A DNA stretch of 64,000 nucleotides from positions 5,828,001 to 5,892,000 of the forward strand of contig NZ_AP028461.1 of the NCBI RefSeq assembly GCF_033097365.1, in the 5' to 3' direction. The position numbers and the translations under genes are program-made. The notes under the pieces were generated by a model. That model did not search any database and was not told the origin of the DNA. It worked only from the letters and a program-made list of their open reading frames with translations. Positions 53,071-62,310 of this stretch are shown here, in pieces; within the stretch, counting starts at the first letter, position 1; every line of letters starts with the position of its first letter. This DNA is from Actinoplanes sichuanensis (GTDB lineage Bacteria > Actinomycetota > Actinomycetes > Mycobacteriales > Micromonosporaceae).

Positions 53071-53709
53071 GTGGCGGATGGCGAAAGCGCTCCGGCGTAC
53101 GGGCGCACCAACTGGCGCCGGTTCGCCGTTGCGGTGGGCGTGCCCACGGTGGTCGCGGGCGGACTCGTCCTGGCCCTCGCCGAGGGCGCCCTGGCAGCGA
53201 ACTTCACCGTCTCCGGCAAGCAGTTCAAACTGTCCGCGGACAAGCTGGTGGGCAACGGCTTCACCCAGTACAGCGGCGAACTGCCGACCGCCGACACGAA
53301 GAACTACCCGGACGGGAAGATCCCGGCGGCGATGTCCGGCATCCAGAGCGCCGATCTGTGGGGCCTCTGCCAGTCGGTCGCGGTCGGCCCGGTGACCCTG
53401 CGTATCGAGGCAGGTGACGACCCGGAACACCCGGTGCACGCCGACGAACTGCTGATCGGCATGTCCACCCTCGGCGGCGACGCCACCTTCGAGAAGATCC
53501 AGATCGGCCTGGACGGCTCCACCCTCGACCAGGACGGCGCCGACAGCCACGGGGCGCCGCTCTCGTTCGGTCAGCAGGCCGAGAAGGTGACCATCAACGG
53601 CCTGCGCCAGGAGGCGTACTACACCTCCGCGGCCACCTTCACCCTCAACGGCATGAACCTCAAGCTGCACGTCGGCGGCTCGCACGAGTGCTACTACGAC
53701 GAGGACTGA
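53071..53709 (+). CDS. DUF6230 family exported protein
   Basis: A 212-residue protein: short cytoplasmic basic start (YGRTNWRRFAVAVG), one membrane segment or signal (VPTVVAGGLVLALAEGALAA), then an extracellular beta-rich domain (FTVSGKQFKLSADKLVGNGF, MSGIQSADLWGLCQSVAVG, GGDATFEKIQIGLDGSTLDQ). It matches DUF6230, widespread in spore-forming actinomycetes and sometimes misannotated as cholesterol esterase; function unknown. It starts with GTG after GGAGG. The DUF6114 gene follows on the same strand. Confidence 0.85.
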   Translation: MADGESAPAYGRTNWRRFAVAVGVPTVVAGGLVLALAEGALAANFTVSGKQFKLSADKLVGNGFTQYSGELPTADTKNYPDGKIPAAMSGIQSADLWGLCQSVAVGPVTLRIEAGDDPEHPVHADELLIGMSTLGGDATFEKIQIGLDGSTLDQDGADSHGAPLSFGQQAEKVTINGLRQEAYYTSAATFTLNGMNLKLHVGGSHECYYDED

Positions 53710-53720
53710 CAACGTTCCAC

Positions 53721-53751
53721 CGGGCTCGCGGGGCACCTCTCCGCGAGCCCG
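53721..53751 (+). terminator. Hairpin between the DUF6230 and DUF6114 genes
   Basis: CGGGCTCGCGG and CCGCGAGCCCG form a perfect 11-bp stem with a 9-nt loop, 12 nt after the first stop. It may partially end or stabilise the first transcript, leaving DUF6230 more abundant than DUF6114. Confidence 0.7.
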
Positions 53752-53779
53752 TCGCTCTGAGGTGACTGGGAGGCTCGGC

Positions 53780-55153
53780 GTGGCGACGGAAGACATCCGG
53801 GACAGGTTCCGACAGTGGCGGCGCGGCCGGCCGTACTGGGGCGGGCTCTTCCTGGTGCTGTCCGGGCTGGAGATGTTCGGCAGCGCGAACATGGAACTGG
53901 ACAACATCCAGATCCACATCGGGCCGCAGGGCTTCTACTCGTACCTCCTGCCGGTCATGATGATCACCGCCGGTGTCCTGACCTGGGTCTCCCCCGGCCA
54001 GCGCCTGTTCTACGGCGTGATCGGCATCATCACCGCGCTGTACTCGTTCATCGGTCTCAACCTCGGCGGCTGGATCATCGGCATGATGACCGGCATCATC
54101 GGCGGCGCGCTGGTGATCGCCTGGGGCCCACCGGGGGCGAAGCCGGCCACCGAGGAACGGCCCACCCAGGAGATCGACCCGGTCGTGGACCAGCCGCCGG
54201 CCGGCACCCACCGCAAGGCCCTGCTGATCGTCGCGCCGCTGCTGCTCGCCACCAGCGTGATGGTCGCCGGGAACCGGCCCGCCGAGGCCGCCGACTGCCC
54301 CGAGGGCCTGCCGTCACGCAAGGCGTCGCCGAGCGCCAGCGCCAGCGCCGCCGCCGTCGCGAAGAAGCCGAAGCCTGCTGTTTCGAAGACGAAGACGGCT
54401 GCCCCGGCCACGTCGGCATCCCCGTCGCCGAGCGCATCAGCGGCACCGGCCGAGACCGGCAGCGGCAACCCGGTACTGGACGGCATCAACGACTTCTGGA
54501 ACGGCGTCGGCGACTTCCTCGGCATCGGCGGTACCGAGGAGGAGGCCGAGCCCGCCCCCTCGGCCAGCGCGGAGCCGAGCGCCGCCCCGTCGGCGACGAC
54601 CGCCTCACCCACCCCCGCACCCTCCGCCACGTCGGCCACCCCCAGCCCGTCCGCGAGCACGAGCGCGAGCGCCAGGCCGGAGGAGATCCCCTGCCTGGGC
54701 GCCCGGCAGATGAACGTGCTGGCCGACGACGGCGGCATCCCGCTGGCCGGGGCCAAGCCGGGTGTGGTGAAGGCCGCGTCGATCACCATGTACAACTCGT
54801 CCTACGACGGGGTGGCCGACGTGCCGACCGGCAACGGCGTGATCAAGGCACTGAAATTCACCATGGACAAGGTGGTGAACAAGCCGTTCAGCCTCACCAT
54901 CGACGAGCCGGGTGACGCGGTCACCGTGATCGAGAGCGGTGAGCTGATCCTCGACGGCAACGTCGAGTTCTACAGCCCCACCTTCAAGGGCAAGCTGTTC
55001 GGGCTGATCCCGGTGACGTTCACGCCGGAGCAGCCGCCGCCGCTGACCCTGCCGGTGCTCTGGTTCACCGACGTGACCCTGGACCTGGCCTACGTCAGCT
55101 CCGACGTGCTCACCGCGAAGCCGCTCGACATCGAGGAGACCAGAGTCGGCTGA
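53780..55153 (+). CDS. DUF6114 family membrane protein with a beta-rich exported domain
   Basis: A 457-residue protein. Three or four helices fill residues 20-110 (YWGGLFLVLSGLEMFGSANM, GFYSYLLPVMMITAGVLTWV, GWIIGMMTGIIGGALVIAWG), the DUF6114 core. A further hydrophobic segment (LLIVAPLLLATSVMVAGNRP) precedes a long Ala/Ser/Pro/Thr-rich stalk (about 180-305), and the C-terminal 150 residues look like a second exported domain (IPCLGARQMNVLADDGGIPL, LKFTMDKVVNKPF, FTPEQPPPLTLPVLWFTDV) that recalls the DUF6230 domain. GTG at 53780 has GGGAGG upstream. The pairing with DUF6230 suggests one complex in the envelope. Confidence 0.82.
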   Translation: MATEDIRDRFRQWRRGRPYWGGLFLVLSGLEMFGSANMELDNIQIHIGPQGFYSYLLPVMMITAGVLTWVSPGQRLFYGVIGIITALYSFIGLNLGGWIIGMMTGIIGGALVIAWGPPGAKPATEERPTQEIDPVVDQPPAGTHRKALLIVAPLLLATSVMVAGNRPAEAADCPEGLPSRKASPSASASAAAVAKKPKPAVSKTKTAAPATSASPSPSASAAPAETGSGNPVLDGINDFWNGVGDFLGIGGTEEEAEPAPSASAEPSAAPSATTASPTPAPSATSATPSPSASTSASARPEEIPCLGARQMNVLADDGGIPLAGAKPGVVKAASITMYNSSYDGVADVPTGNGVIKALKFTMDKVVNKPFSLTIDEPGDAVTVIESGELILDGNVEFYSPTFKGKLFGLIPVTFTPEQPPPLTLPVLWFTDVTLDLAYVSSDVLTAKPLDIEETRVG

Positions 55154-55160
55154 ACGGGGA

Positions 55161-56636
55161 TCACGCCGAAGCGGGCCAGGCGTCCGGTTCGTGCCGGCGG
55201 ATCGTGCCCTTGCCGGCGGCCTTGGCGGCGTACATCGCGGTGTCGGCGTGCCGCAGCAGGACGGCGAGTTCCCCACCGGCCCGGGTGGTGGCCAGGCCGA
55301 TGCTGCCGCCGACGGTGACGTCGTGACCGTGCACCCGGATCGGTTCGACGATCCGGGCCAGCAGCCGCCCGGCCACCTGCTCCCCCGGCGGTGATCCGGG
55401 ATCCACCAGCAGGATCGCGAACTCGTCACCGCCGATCCGGCTGACCAGATCGGCGGAGCGCAACTCGGCGGTCAGGCGGCGGGCCACCACGATCAGCACA
55501 TCGTCGCCGGCCGCGTGCCCGAACGTGTCGTTGACCGGCTTGAACCCGTCCAGGTCGAGGATCATCGCGGTCACCTCGCCGCAGTCGGCGGCCAGCACCG
55601 CCGCCGCCCGCTCCTCGAACGCGGCCCGGTTGAGCAGCCCGGTCAGGCCGTCGTGGTGCGCCTGGTGTTCGAGAGTGTCCCGCTGGTCCTGCAGCTCGAC
55701 AGCCATCCGGCCGATCGTGAACAGGGTCATGAACTGGCGCAGCAGCACCAGCGAGAACGTGGCCAGCAGCGTCCACACCAGCACCGGGTCGAGCCGGCCG
55801 GCGCGCGCCTGCAACGAACCGGCGACCGCCACCGCGCAGACCACCGGCGCGTACGGCAGCAGCGCCCAGGGCCGGAAGATCAGCGTGTCCAGGCCGCTGT
55901 CGCCCGGCCGGGACGCCGCCAGCCGGCTGGACACCGCCATCACCCAGGCGGCCAGCACGAAACCGGCGCCGACCCCGTTGGCGTACCAGGCCGCGCCGTC
56001 GAACCCGTTGCGCAGTCCGCCGAGCAGCGTCAGTGCCTGCAGCAGCGCGGCCGTGGCCAGGAACTGCTGGGTGCTGGCACCGTCCCGGGGATCCGAGCCG
56101 GAGAGCGTGACCAGCGCCAGCGCCGCCGAGAGCACCAGCAGCCCGACGAGGACCACCATGTTCGTCCACTCGCCGGTCCGGCTACCGGTGCTGGCGAACA
56201 CGAACGTCCAGGCCAGCGCGAAGAGCGCACCGAAGACCGCGGCCACGTCGAGGGCCCGGCGGGCGGCCGCGATGCCACGCAGACGTGGCGAGGCGAGGAC
56301 CAGCGCCACCGGTACGAACGCCGCCGCGACCGTCGACAGCAGGCTGCCCGGCTGGGCCAGTATCGGCAGCACGGTCACCGAGGCCAGCAGCAGCACGTTG
56401 CTGAACGACCAGATCGTGCAGGCGACGGCGCCACAGCCGAAGGCCAGCCGCATCCGCCGGGAGATGCCGTCGTCGCCCATCCGCCGCCGCCGGTAGAAGA
56501 ACGCCGCGTAGCCGCTGGCCGCCGCGACGGCCACGTCGGAGAGGGCGTAGCCACCGTTCACCGGCAGCAACGGGTGGATGCCCTGAACCACCAGGGCGAG
56601 GGCGACACCCGCCGGCAACGCCGTCCGCAACCGCAT
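55161..56636 (-). CDS. Membrane-bound diguanylate cyclase (GGDEF)
   Basis: A 491-residue protein with about eight N-terminal helices (residues 10-290; GVALALVVQGIHPLLPVNGG, FGALFALAWTFVFAS) and a C-terminal GGDEF domain (about 325-485): HHDGLTGLLNRAAFEERAAA, LDLDGFKPVNDTFGHAAGDD and the active site SRIGGDEFAILLVD, intact. There is no EAL domain. The I-site (RxxD) is replaced or unclear: the RLTAELRSADLVSRIGG stretch has RSAD just before the active site and may serve. It should make c-di-GMP, which in actinomycetes acts through BldD. The start ATG at MRLRTALPAG is preferred over an upstream open frame. Confidence 0.9.
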   Translation of the reverse strand: MRLRTALPAGVALALVVQGIHPLLPVNGGYALSDVAVAAASGYAAFFYRRRRMGDDGISRRMRLAFGCGAVACTIWSFSNVLLLASVTVLPILAQPGSLLSTVAAAFVPVALVLASPRLRGIAAARRALDVAAVFGALFALAWTFVFASTGSRTGEWTNMVVLVGLLVLSAALALVTLSGSDPRDGASTQQFLATAALLQALTLLGGLRNGFDGAAWYANGVGAGFVLAAWVMAVSSRLAASRPGDSGLDTLIFRPWALLPYAPVVCAVAVAGSLQARAGRLDPVLVWTLLATFSLVLLRQFMTLFTIGRMAVELQDQRDTLEHQAHHDGLTGLLNRAAFEERAAAVLAADCGEVTAMILDLDGFKPVNDTFGHAAGDDVLIVVARRLTAELRSADLVSRIGGDEFAILLVDPGSPPGEQVAGRLLARIVEPIRVHGHDVTVGGSIGLATTRAGGELAVLLRHADTAMYAAKAAGKGTIRRHEPDAWPASA

Positions 56637-56782
56637 GCCCACCCCGGTCTTCCAGCATCGCGGCAACCCGATCGAGAGGCGAGTAAACCACGCCGGGATC
56701 CCCGGCCGCCGGGGTTCGGGCGATGACCCCCGGGCCCTAGTGTTGACGATGTCCACGAGCCGTAACCGAAGGGACCCGAATC

Positions 56783-57052
56783 GTGTGCCGGAGCATCCAC
56801 CAGCTGCACAACTTCGAGCCGCCGGCGACGCCCGACGAGATCCACGCGGCGGCCCTGCAGTACGTCCGGAAGATCGCCGGGACGGCCCGCCCGTCGCAGG
56901 CCAACCAGGCCGCCTTCGACCAGGCCGTCGAGGCGGTCCGGGCGGCCACCGCGGAGCTGCTCGCCGCGCTGGTCACCAGCGCCCCGCCGCGTGACCGTGA
57001 GGTGGAGGCGGCCAAGGCCCGGGCCCGCGCGGAGCGCCGATACGCCTCCTGA
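56783..57052 (+). CDS. DUF2277 family protein
   Basis: An 89-residue soluble protein: CRSIHQLHNFEPPATPDEIH, AAALQYVRKIAGTARPSQAN and QAAFDQAVEAVRAATAELLA. This fits DUF2277, whose members begin MCRSI and carry a conserved PPAT...AAALQYVRK region; function unknown, though the conserved Cys2 is notable. It starts with GTG. It stands alone, divergent from the diguanylate cyclase. Confidence 0.85.
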   Translation: MCRSIHQLHNFEPPATPDEIHAAALQYVRKIAGTARPSQANQAAFDQAVEAVRAATAELLAALVTSAPPRDREVEAAKARARAERRYAS

Positions 57053-57271
57053 CCGGGGCGCAGGCTACCCGTGGCGGCCGGTGCCGGTGGCCGTTCGCCG
57101 CCGGGTGGCCTGCCCGCACCCGGCGGAGAAACCGAACGACCGATGGCGGTGGCCATTCGGACAGCCCCCGGGAATTCCATGGGCGGCGTTTTTCGCACGC
57201 CGTGATGATTGGTTCGCAAATGCAGGGACGCCTGAATCGTCCAACCATTCCACGGCAAAAGAGGAATCACC

Positions 57272-57700
57272 ATGAAAGCGTTCCGTGCCCTGGCCGCGTC
57301 GGCACTGGCCACAGCGGCCGCAACCATCGGCGTCGCGGCTCCGGCCCAGGCCGACCCACGCGTGTTCAGCGCCAAGGTGACGGTCGACAACCAGACGTCG
57401 GAACGACTCGACCTGGTGTCGCAGGAAGCCACCGAAGGCATCATCGACGTTTACGCCAACGAGACGATCAAGGCCGGTTCGTCGGACTGGATGCGGACCA
57501 AGGCGGACGTCGACCAGGGCGGCACCGCGGGCTCCATCAAGTACGACCTGGAGAACGGCGGGAAGATCGTCATCTACTTCAGCAACCCGTACGAGGAGGA
57601 CAACGAGTACAGCTGCTTCGTACCCGAGGGCCTGACCTGCGATTGGGACGACAACGGGCTGTACGAGACCGAGGTGACCTTCACGATCACCGAGGATTGA
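57272..57700 (+). CDS. Small secreted protein, possibly of the aegerolysin/ET79 group
   Basis: A 142-residue precursor with a Sec signal (MKAFRALAASALATAAATIG, cleavage at AQA-DP). The mature 114 residues look like a single beta-sandwich: FSAKVTVDNQTSERLDLVSQ, the central YDLENGGKIVIYFSNPYEED and the end TEVTFTITED, with two Cys (SCFVPEGLTCDW) placed to form a disulfide. The layout (VTVDNQTS near the start, acidic) resembles Crystal ET79/aegerolysin proteins that bind membranes, but I am not sure of it. AGAGGAATC precedes the ATG. It precedes two pectinolytic genes; whether it is co-regulated is unknown. Confidence 0.55.
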   Translation: MKAFRALAASALATAAATIGVAAPAQADPRVFSAKVTVDNQTSERLDLVSQEATEGIIDVYANETIKAGSSDWMRTKADVDQGGTAGSIKYDLENGGKIVIYFSNPYEEDNEYSCFVPEGLTCDWDDNGLYETEVTFTITED

Positions 57701-57764
57701 CTCCTCCGCATCGACGAACTTCACAGTACGATCTCCCAGGAAAGCGCATTCCTGGAGGTCGACG

Positions 57765-58991
57765 ATGCACATCCTCGCGGCTGTGGCCGCTCTGACACTG
57801 GCTCTCCCGGCTACCCCCGGGACGGCCTCACCGCAGGTCCCGCCCGGTACGACGGCCCGCCCGGTCCTGTCCGCCGGGGAGGCCGGGCCGTACGTGCCGG
57901 AGAACTATCTCGGTTTCTCCGGCACGTACGCCGCCCCGGTCGCCGACCCCTGGCGGCCCGCCCCGATCCGTACCCCGCACCGCCCCGATCTCGTGGTCGG
58001 CCCGCACGGTTTCGCCACCGTGCAGGACGCGGTCGACGCCGCCCACCGGGCCGGTGGCACCGCCCGCCGCTGGATCGCGATCCGCCCCGGCACGTACACC
58101 GGCACCGTGTTCATTCCGGCCGGCTCGCCGCCGCTGACCGTCTACGGCACCGGCCGCCGGGCCGACGACGTGCGGCTCGAGTTCACCATCGACGCCACCG
58201 TCACCCCGGCACAGTGGGCGGCCCAGGTCAATCCGGACGGCCGGTACGCCGAGGGTGACCCGGCCTGGCCGATGTACCAGTCGTGCGCCACGAAGACCAG
58301 CGCCACCGCCGGGCTGTGCGCCACGGTCGTCTGGGCCCAGAGCACCGACCTGCAGCTGAAGAACCTGACGATCACCAACACCCTGTTGGACACCGTCGAC
58401 CGGGGCACCCACCAGGCGCTGGCGCTGCGGACCGACGCCGACCGTACCCAGCTGGAGGGCCTGCGGCTGATCAGCCGCCAGGACACCCTGCTCACCAACG
58501 CCGACGACGTGAACCGGATCGCCCGGGTGTCGGTACGCGACACCTACGTCGAGGGCGACACCGACTTCGTCTTCGGCCGGGCCGCCGCGGTCTTCACCCA
58601 CTGCACGTTCCGGCTCGTGTCCAGCCGCAAGGCGTCCGGCGGTGTGATCTTCGCCCCCAACACCCACCCGTCGTACCCGTACGGCTTCCTGGTCACCCGC
58701 TCCCGGATCGTCGCCGACGACGGGTACCTGGCGGCACCCACCGGACGGCTCGGCCGGGCCTGGGACCAGGGCGCGAGCGCCACCGGATACCTGCCCGGCA
58801 TCACCCCCAACGGGCAGCTGGTGATCCGCGACAGCCACCTCGGCGCCGGTTTCGACACGGTCGCGCCGTGGGCGCCGGCGGCCACCACGGCCCGCCCCTT
58901 CTCCGCCTTGATCGAAATCGGGCGCAACCTTTCCGACGTGAATCACAACCGTCTGTGGGAGTACGCCAACCACGGCCCCTCCGCCGTCTGA
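57765..58991 (+). CDS. Secreted pectinesterase (PemA-like, CE8)
   Basis: A 408-residue pectin methylesterase with a Sec signal (ILAAVAALTLALPATPGTAS). The right-handed beta-helix carries the CE8 catalytic motifs: ISRQDTLLTNADD (Gln region), TYVEGDTDFVFGRAAAVF with the two Asp, and LGRAWDQGA with Arg and Trp. The motif PSYPYGFLVTRSRI is typical of the PemA/YbhC branch. It removes methyl esters from homogalacturonan, preparing it for the lyase encoded next. GGAGG precedes the ATG by 6 nt. The lyase gene follows after about 40 nt, a likely operon. Confidence 0.92.
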   Translation: MHILAAVAALTLALPATPGTASPQVPPGTTARPVLSAGEAGPYVPENYLGFSGTYAAPVADPWRPAPIRTPHRPDLVVGPHGFATVQDAVDAAHRAGGTARRWIAIRPGTYTGTVFIPAGSPPLTVYGTGRRADDVRLEFTIDATVTPAQWAAQVNPDGRYAEGDPAWPMYQSCATKTSATAGLCATVVWAQSTDLQLKNLTITNTLLDTVDRGTHQALALRTDADRTQLEGLRLISRQDTLLTNADDVNRIARVSVRDTYVEGDTDFVFGRAAAVFTHCTFRLVSSRKASGGVIFAPNTHPSYPYGFLVTRSRIVADDGYLAAPTGRLGRAWDQGASATGYLPGITPNGQLVIRDSHLGAGFDTVAPWAPAATTARPFSALIEIGRNLSDVNHNRLWEYANHGPSAV

Positions 58992-59038
58992 CCCCCACCC
59001 ATCCCCCTCCCCCGTTCCCCGGAAATGTGAGCATCCCC

Positions 59039-60364
59039 GTGAGAGCACGAAGAGTCCTGATGATCGCCCTGCTGGCAGTGATCCCCGTCGCTGCCGCCGG
59101 CGGTCTCGCCGCCACCAGCTGGGCGGCCGGCAGCGTCTGGTACGTCTCCCCCACCGGCAGTGACACCGCGGCCGGCAGCCAGGCCGCCCCGTTCAAGTCG
59201 ATCGCCCGCGCGCAGACCGCCGCCACCGCCGGCGACACCGTCTACCTGCGCGCCGGCACCTACTCCTACACCACCGCGACCACCAGCTGCGCCAGCCGGA
59301 CCTCGGTGGTGGACGCGATCACCCTGAACAAGAGCGGCACCTCGGGCAGCCCGATCAACTACTGGAACTACCCCGGTGAGAAGGTGCTCTTCGACTTCAC
59401 CGGGATGACCAGTGACTGCCGGATCAAGGGCTTCGACGTGACCGGCAGCCACCTGCACCTGCGGGGCCTGGAGATCAAGGGGGTGCCGCAGAACAACAAC
59501 CTCAACCACGAGTCGTGGGGAGTGTGGATCTCCGGCAGTTCCAACACGTTCGAGAAGCTGAACACGCACCACATCATGGGTCCCGGTGTGTTCATCGCCA
59601 GTGGCAGCAACAACCTGGTGCTCAACTCCGACTCGCACGACAACTACGACCCGTACAGCTCGAACGGGGCCGGCGAGAACGCCGACGGGTTCGGGGCGCA
59701 CATCGGGGCGGGCCGGGCCGGGAACGTGTTCCGGGGCTGCCGGGCCTGGTGGAACACCGACGACGGCTTCGACCTGATCAACGCGTACTCGTCGGTGACG
59801 ATCGAGAACTCGTGGGCGTGGCGTAACGGGTACCTGCCGCAGACCACCACGGCGGCCGGGAACGGCGCGGGCTTCAAGGCCGGCGGGTACGGCGGCGTCT
59901 ACGTGTCGAACGGGGTCAAGCACACGGTCCGCACCTCGGTGGCGTTCCTGAACCGGGGGCCGGGCTTCTACAGCAACCATCACCCGGTCGCCAACGACTA
60001 CTTCAACAACACCGCCTACAGCAACGGCATCGGCTTCAACATGCTGGGCATCAACTCCAGCGGCGCCGCGGTCGGGCTCGGCACACTGCGCAACAACATC
60101 GCGTACGGCGGAACACTCACCGCCAACCTGAGCGGGACGACCGCGTCGAACAACTCGTGGAACCTCGGCGTGACCATGTCCGACAGCCAGTTCCAGAGCG
60201 TGTCGACGACCGGCTGGAACGTGTCGCGGCAGTCCGACGGCAGCCTGCCGGCGCTGACCTCGCTGCATCTGGCCACCGGGAGCACCCTGATCAACAAGGG
60301 GGTGAACGTGGGCCTGCCGTACAACGGATCAGCGCCGGACGTCGGCGCCTTCGAAACCTCCTAG
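59039..60364 (+). CDS. Secreted right-handed beta-helix protein, pectate lyase of PL9 type
   Basis: A 441-residue exported protein (signal RVLMIALLAVIPVAAAGGLA). SVWYVSPTGSDTAAGSQAAP begins the mature part, followed by PFKSIARAQTAATAGDTVYL. A parallel beta-helix with ladder motifs follows, and the PL9 signature is RAWWNTDDGFDLINAYSSVT with the Asp residues that bind Ca2+. It cleaves pectate by beta-elimination; PelL/Pel9A-like endo-acting enzymes share these motifs. GTG at 59027 is an alternative start. The stop overlaps the convergent TetM-like gene by 4 nt. Confidence 0.88.
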   Translation: MRARRVLMIALLAVIPVAAAGGLAATSWAAGSVWYVSPTGSDTAAGSQAAPFKSIARAQTAATAGDTVYLRAGTYSYTTATTSCASRTSVVDAITLNKSGTSGSPINYWNYPGEKVLFDFTGMTSDCRIKGFDVTGSHLHLRGLEIKGVPQNNNLNHESWGVWISGSSNTFEKLNTHHIMGPGVFIASGSNNLVLNSDSHDNYDPYSSNGAGENADGFGAHIGAGRAGNVFRGCRAWWNTDDGFDLINAYSSVTIENSWAWRNGYLPQTTTAAGNGAGFKAGGYGGVYVSNGVKHTVRTSVAFLNRGPGFYSNHHPVANDYFNNTAYSNGIGFNMLGINSSGAAVGLGTLRNNIAYGGTLTANLSGTTASNNSWNLGVTMSDSQFQSVSTTGWNVSRQSDGSLPALTSLHLATGSTLINKGVNVGLPYNGSAPDVGAFETS

Positions 60365-62310
60365 CGTGGTACGGCGCGGAACCACCCGGCACGGTCGGCC
60401 GGGTCGGGGCCGCGCCGCCGCATCACCGGCGGGTCCTCCCCGGTGACCGGCGCGTAGTGGTCGAACCGGGCGGTCAGCACGGCCTCACCTCCGGTCAGGT
60501 CGGGCAGGGCGGCCACCACCTGCGGTACCCGCGACGACGGCAGGACACCACTCACCTCGAGATATCCGCCGGCCGTCGTGGTGTCCCGGATGACCGCCCC
60601 GGCCCGGCCGAGCAGCGCCGTCACCACGTCGGCCACCTCGTCCGGCAGGTTCACGTCGAACCGTTCGACCGGATGGCACACCCGGGTCCGGGCGGTGCGC
60701 AGTGCTTCGGCCACCACGACCGGGGCCAGGTGCCGGAAGTCGCCGGCCACACTGGAGATCGACTTGTCGAATTTCTGGTGCGGCCGGCTCTGCCGCGGGC
60801 AGTACTGCGACGACGTCATGGTGACCACGCAGTCGGTGACCGGCCAGCCGTGCGGGCCCTGCCGTAGCGCGGCCCGCACCCCCTCCTCGGTGGCGGCGAT
60901 GAACGCCGGAGGCAGCCGGCCGGGTTCGATGCCGGGCCGGAACTCGACACCGTGCCCGGCCGGGGCGGCCTCGATCCGCAGACCGATCCCGGCCAGGTAC
61001 GGATTCTCGCGCTCCCGGATCCGGTCCTGCGCCGACCCGGAACCGGCGACCCGCTCGATACAGGCGGTGAGCGTGCCGGAGAACCGCACCGCCACCCCGT
61101 ACCGATCGTGCAACAGGGCCGCGATGACCTCCTTCTGCACCTCGCCGTGCAGCCTGATCACCGCCTGTTCCTGCTGATCGTCGAGCCGCAGGTCGACCAA
61201 TGGGTCCTCGTCGGCGAGCTCGGTCAGACCGGCGAACAGGGCCAGCCGCCGGGCCGGGTCGACCGGCTCGACCAGGGCCTGCCGGGTCGGCGGCGGGAAC
61301 CGGTAGAGCCGCCGCCGGGGCGGTTGCCCGACGTGCTGGCCGATTCGGGCGGAGAGCCCGCGCACGGCGGCGATCTGCCCGGCCGCGGCCGACCGGCGCA
61401 CCAGGACGCCCTCCGGCTCACTGACCTCGATCTGGGTGACGGTCTGCGGGCGGGTCCCGCCGAGGTCCACCCGGTCGCGGACGCTCAGCCGCCCGGACCA
61501 CAGCCGCACCCAGGCCCGCCGCCCCTGACCGTCCCGGTCGACGGCGAAGACCGTGCCGGCCAGCGGACCGTCCCGTTCGTCGCTACGCGGCAGCAGGTCG
61601 GTCAGGATGTGGCGCAGCTGGGGCACCCCGGCTCCGGTGATCGCCGAGCCGCAGACCACCGGGCTGAGCCGGGCGCCACGGACCGCCCGCCGGATCGCCC
61701 GACGCACGTCACGGACCCGGACCGGCTCCCCGGCCAGCCACTTCTCCGCGATCCGGTCGTCGGCCTCGGCCACCCCGGAGACCACCGGCTCGGAATCGAG
61801 ACGCTTCGCCCGTACCGCTGCGATGGGGTCGCCCTGGTCCTTGACCGTGGTGAGGGACACCGGGGCGGTGGCCAGCCGTCGGCGGATCTGACCGGTCACC
61901 CGGTCCACGTCGGCGCCACGCCGATCCACCTTGTTGACGAAGAAGAGAGTGGGTACGCCGATCCGGCGCAGGGCCCGCCAGATGGCGACGGTCTGCGGCT
62001 GGACACCCTCCACGGCGGACACCACGAGAACCGCCGCGTCGAGGACGGCCAGCGACCGCTCGACCTCGGCGATGAAATCCGGGTGGCCCGGGGTGTCGAG
62101 CAGATTGACGGTCAGGTCACCGAGGCTGATCGAGGTCACGGCGGCGCGGATGGTGATGCCGCGCTGCCGTTCCAGCTCCATCGAGTCGGTGCGGGTGGTG
62201 CCGTCGTCGACGCTTCCGGGGCGCGAGACGGCCCCGGCCTCGAACAGCAGGCGCTCGGTCAGGCTGGTCTTGCCGGCGTCAACATGGGCGACGATCCCGA
62301 GATTCAACAA
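60361..62310 (-). CDS. TetM/OtrA-like ribosomal protection GTPase
   Basis: A 649-residue EF-G-like GTPase with the motifs of tetracycline ribosomal protection proteins: G1 GIVAHVDAGKTSLTERLLFE, G2/switch I GTTRTDSMELERQRGITIRA, G3 LLDTPGHPDFIAEVERSLAV and G4 FFVNKVDRRG. The C-terminal part has YCPRQSRPHQKFDKSISSVA, as in the TetM/OtrA domain IV-V. The length is close to TetM (639). It starts with TTG (TTGTTG at 62310/62307). In actinomycetes such genes may be intrinsic and protect against self-made or environmental tetracyclines; OtrA-like is the closest description. No biosynthetic genes for tetracycline are in the window. Confidence 0.88.
   Translation of the reverse strand: MLNLGIVAHVDAGKTSLTERLLFEAGAVSRPGSVDDGTTRTDSMELERQRGITIRAAVTSISLGDLTVNLLDTPGHPDFIAEVERSLAVLDAAVLVVSAVEGVQPQTVAIWRALRRIGVPTLFFVNKVDRRGADVDRVTGQIRRRLATAPVSLTTVKDQGDPIAAVRAKRLDSEPVVSGVAEADDRIAEKWLAGEPVRVRDVRRAIRRAVRGARLSPVVCGSAITGAGVPQLRHILTDLLPRSDERDGPLAGTVFAVDRDGQGRRAWVRLWSGRLSVRDRVDLGGTRPQTVTQIEVSEPEGVLVRRSAAAGQIAAVRGLSARIGQHVGQPPRRRLYRFPPPTRQALVEPVDPARRLALFAGLTELADEDPLVDLRLDDQQEQAVIRLHGEVQKEVIAALLHDRYGVAVRFSGTLTACIERVAGSGSAQDRIRERENPYLAGIGLRIEAAPAGHGVEFRPGIEPGRLPPAFIAATEEGVRAALRQGPHGWPVTDCVVTMTSSQYCPRQSRPHQKFDKSISSVAGDFRHLAPVVVAEALRTARTRVCHPVERFDVNLPDEVADVVTALLGRAGAVIRDTTTAGGYLEVSGVLPSSRVPQVVAALPDLTGGEAVLTARFDHYAPVTGEDPPVMRRRGPDPADRAGWFRAVPR

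Noticed and set aside
60361..62310. Elongation factor G or LepA as the identity of the GTPase
   Set aside because: Switch and C-terminal motifs (GTTRTDSMELERQRGIT, QKFDKSISSVAGD) and length match TetM/OtrA-type protection proteins better than EF-G or LepA.
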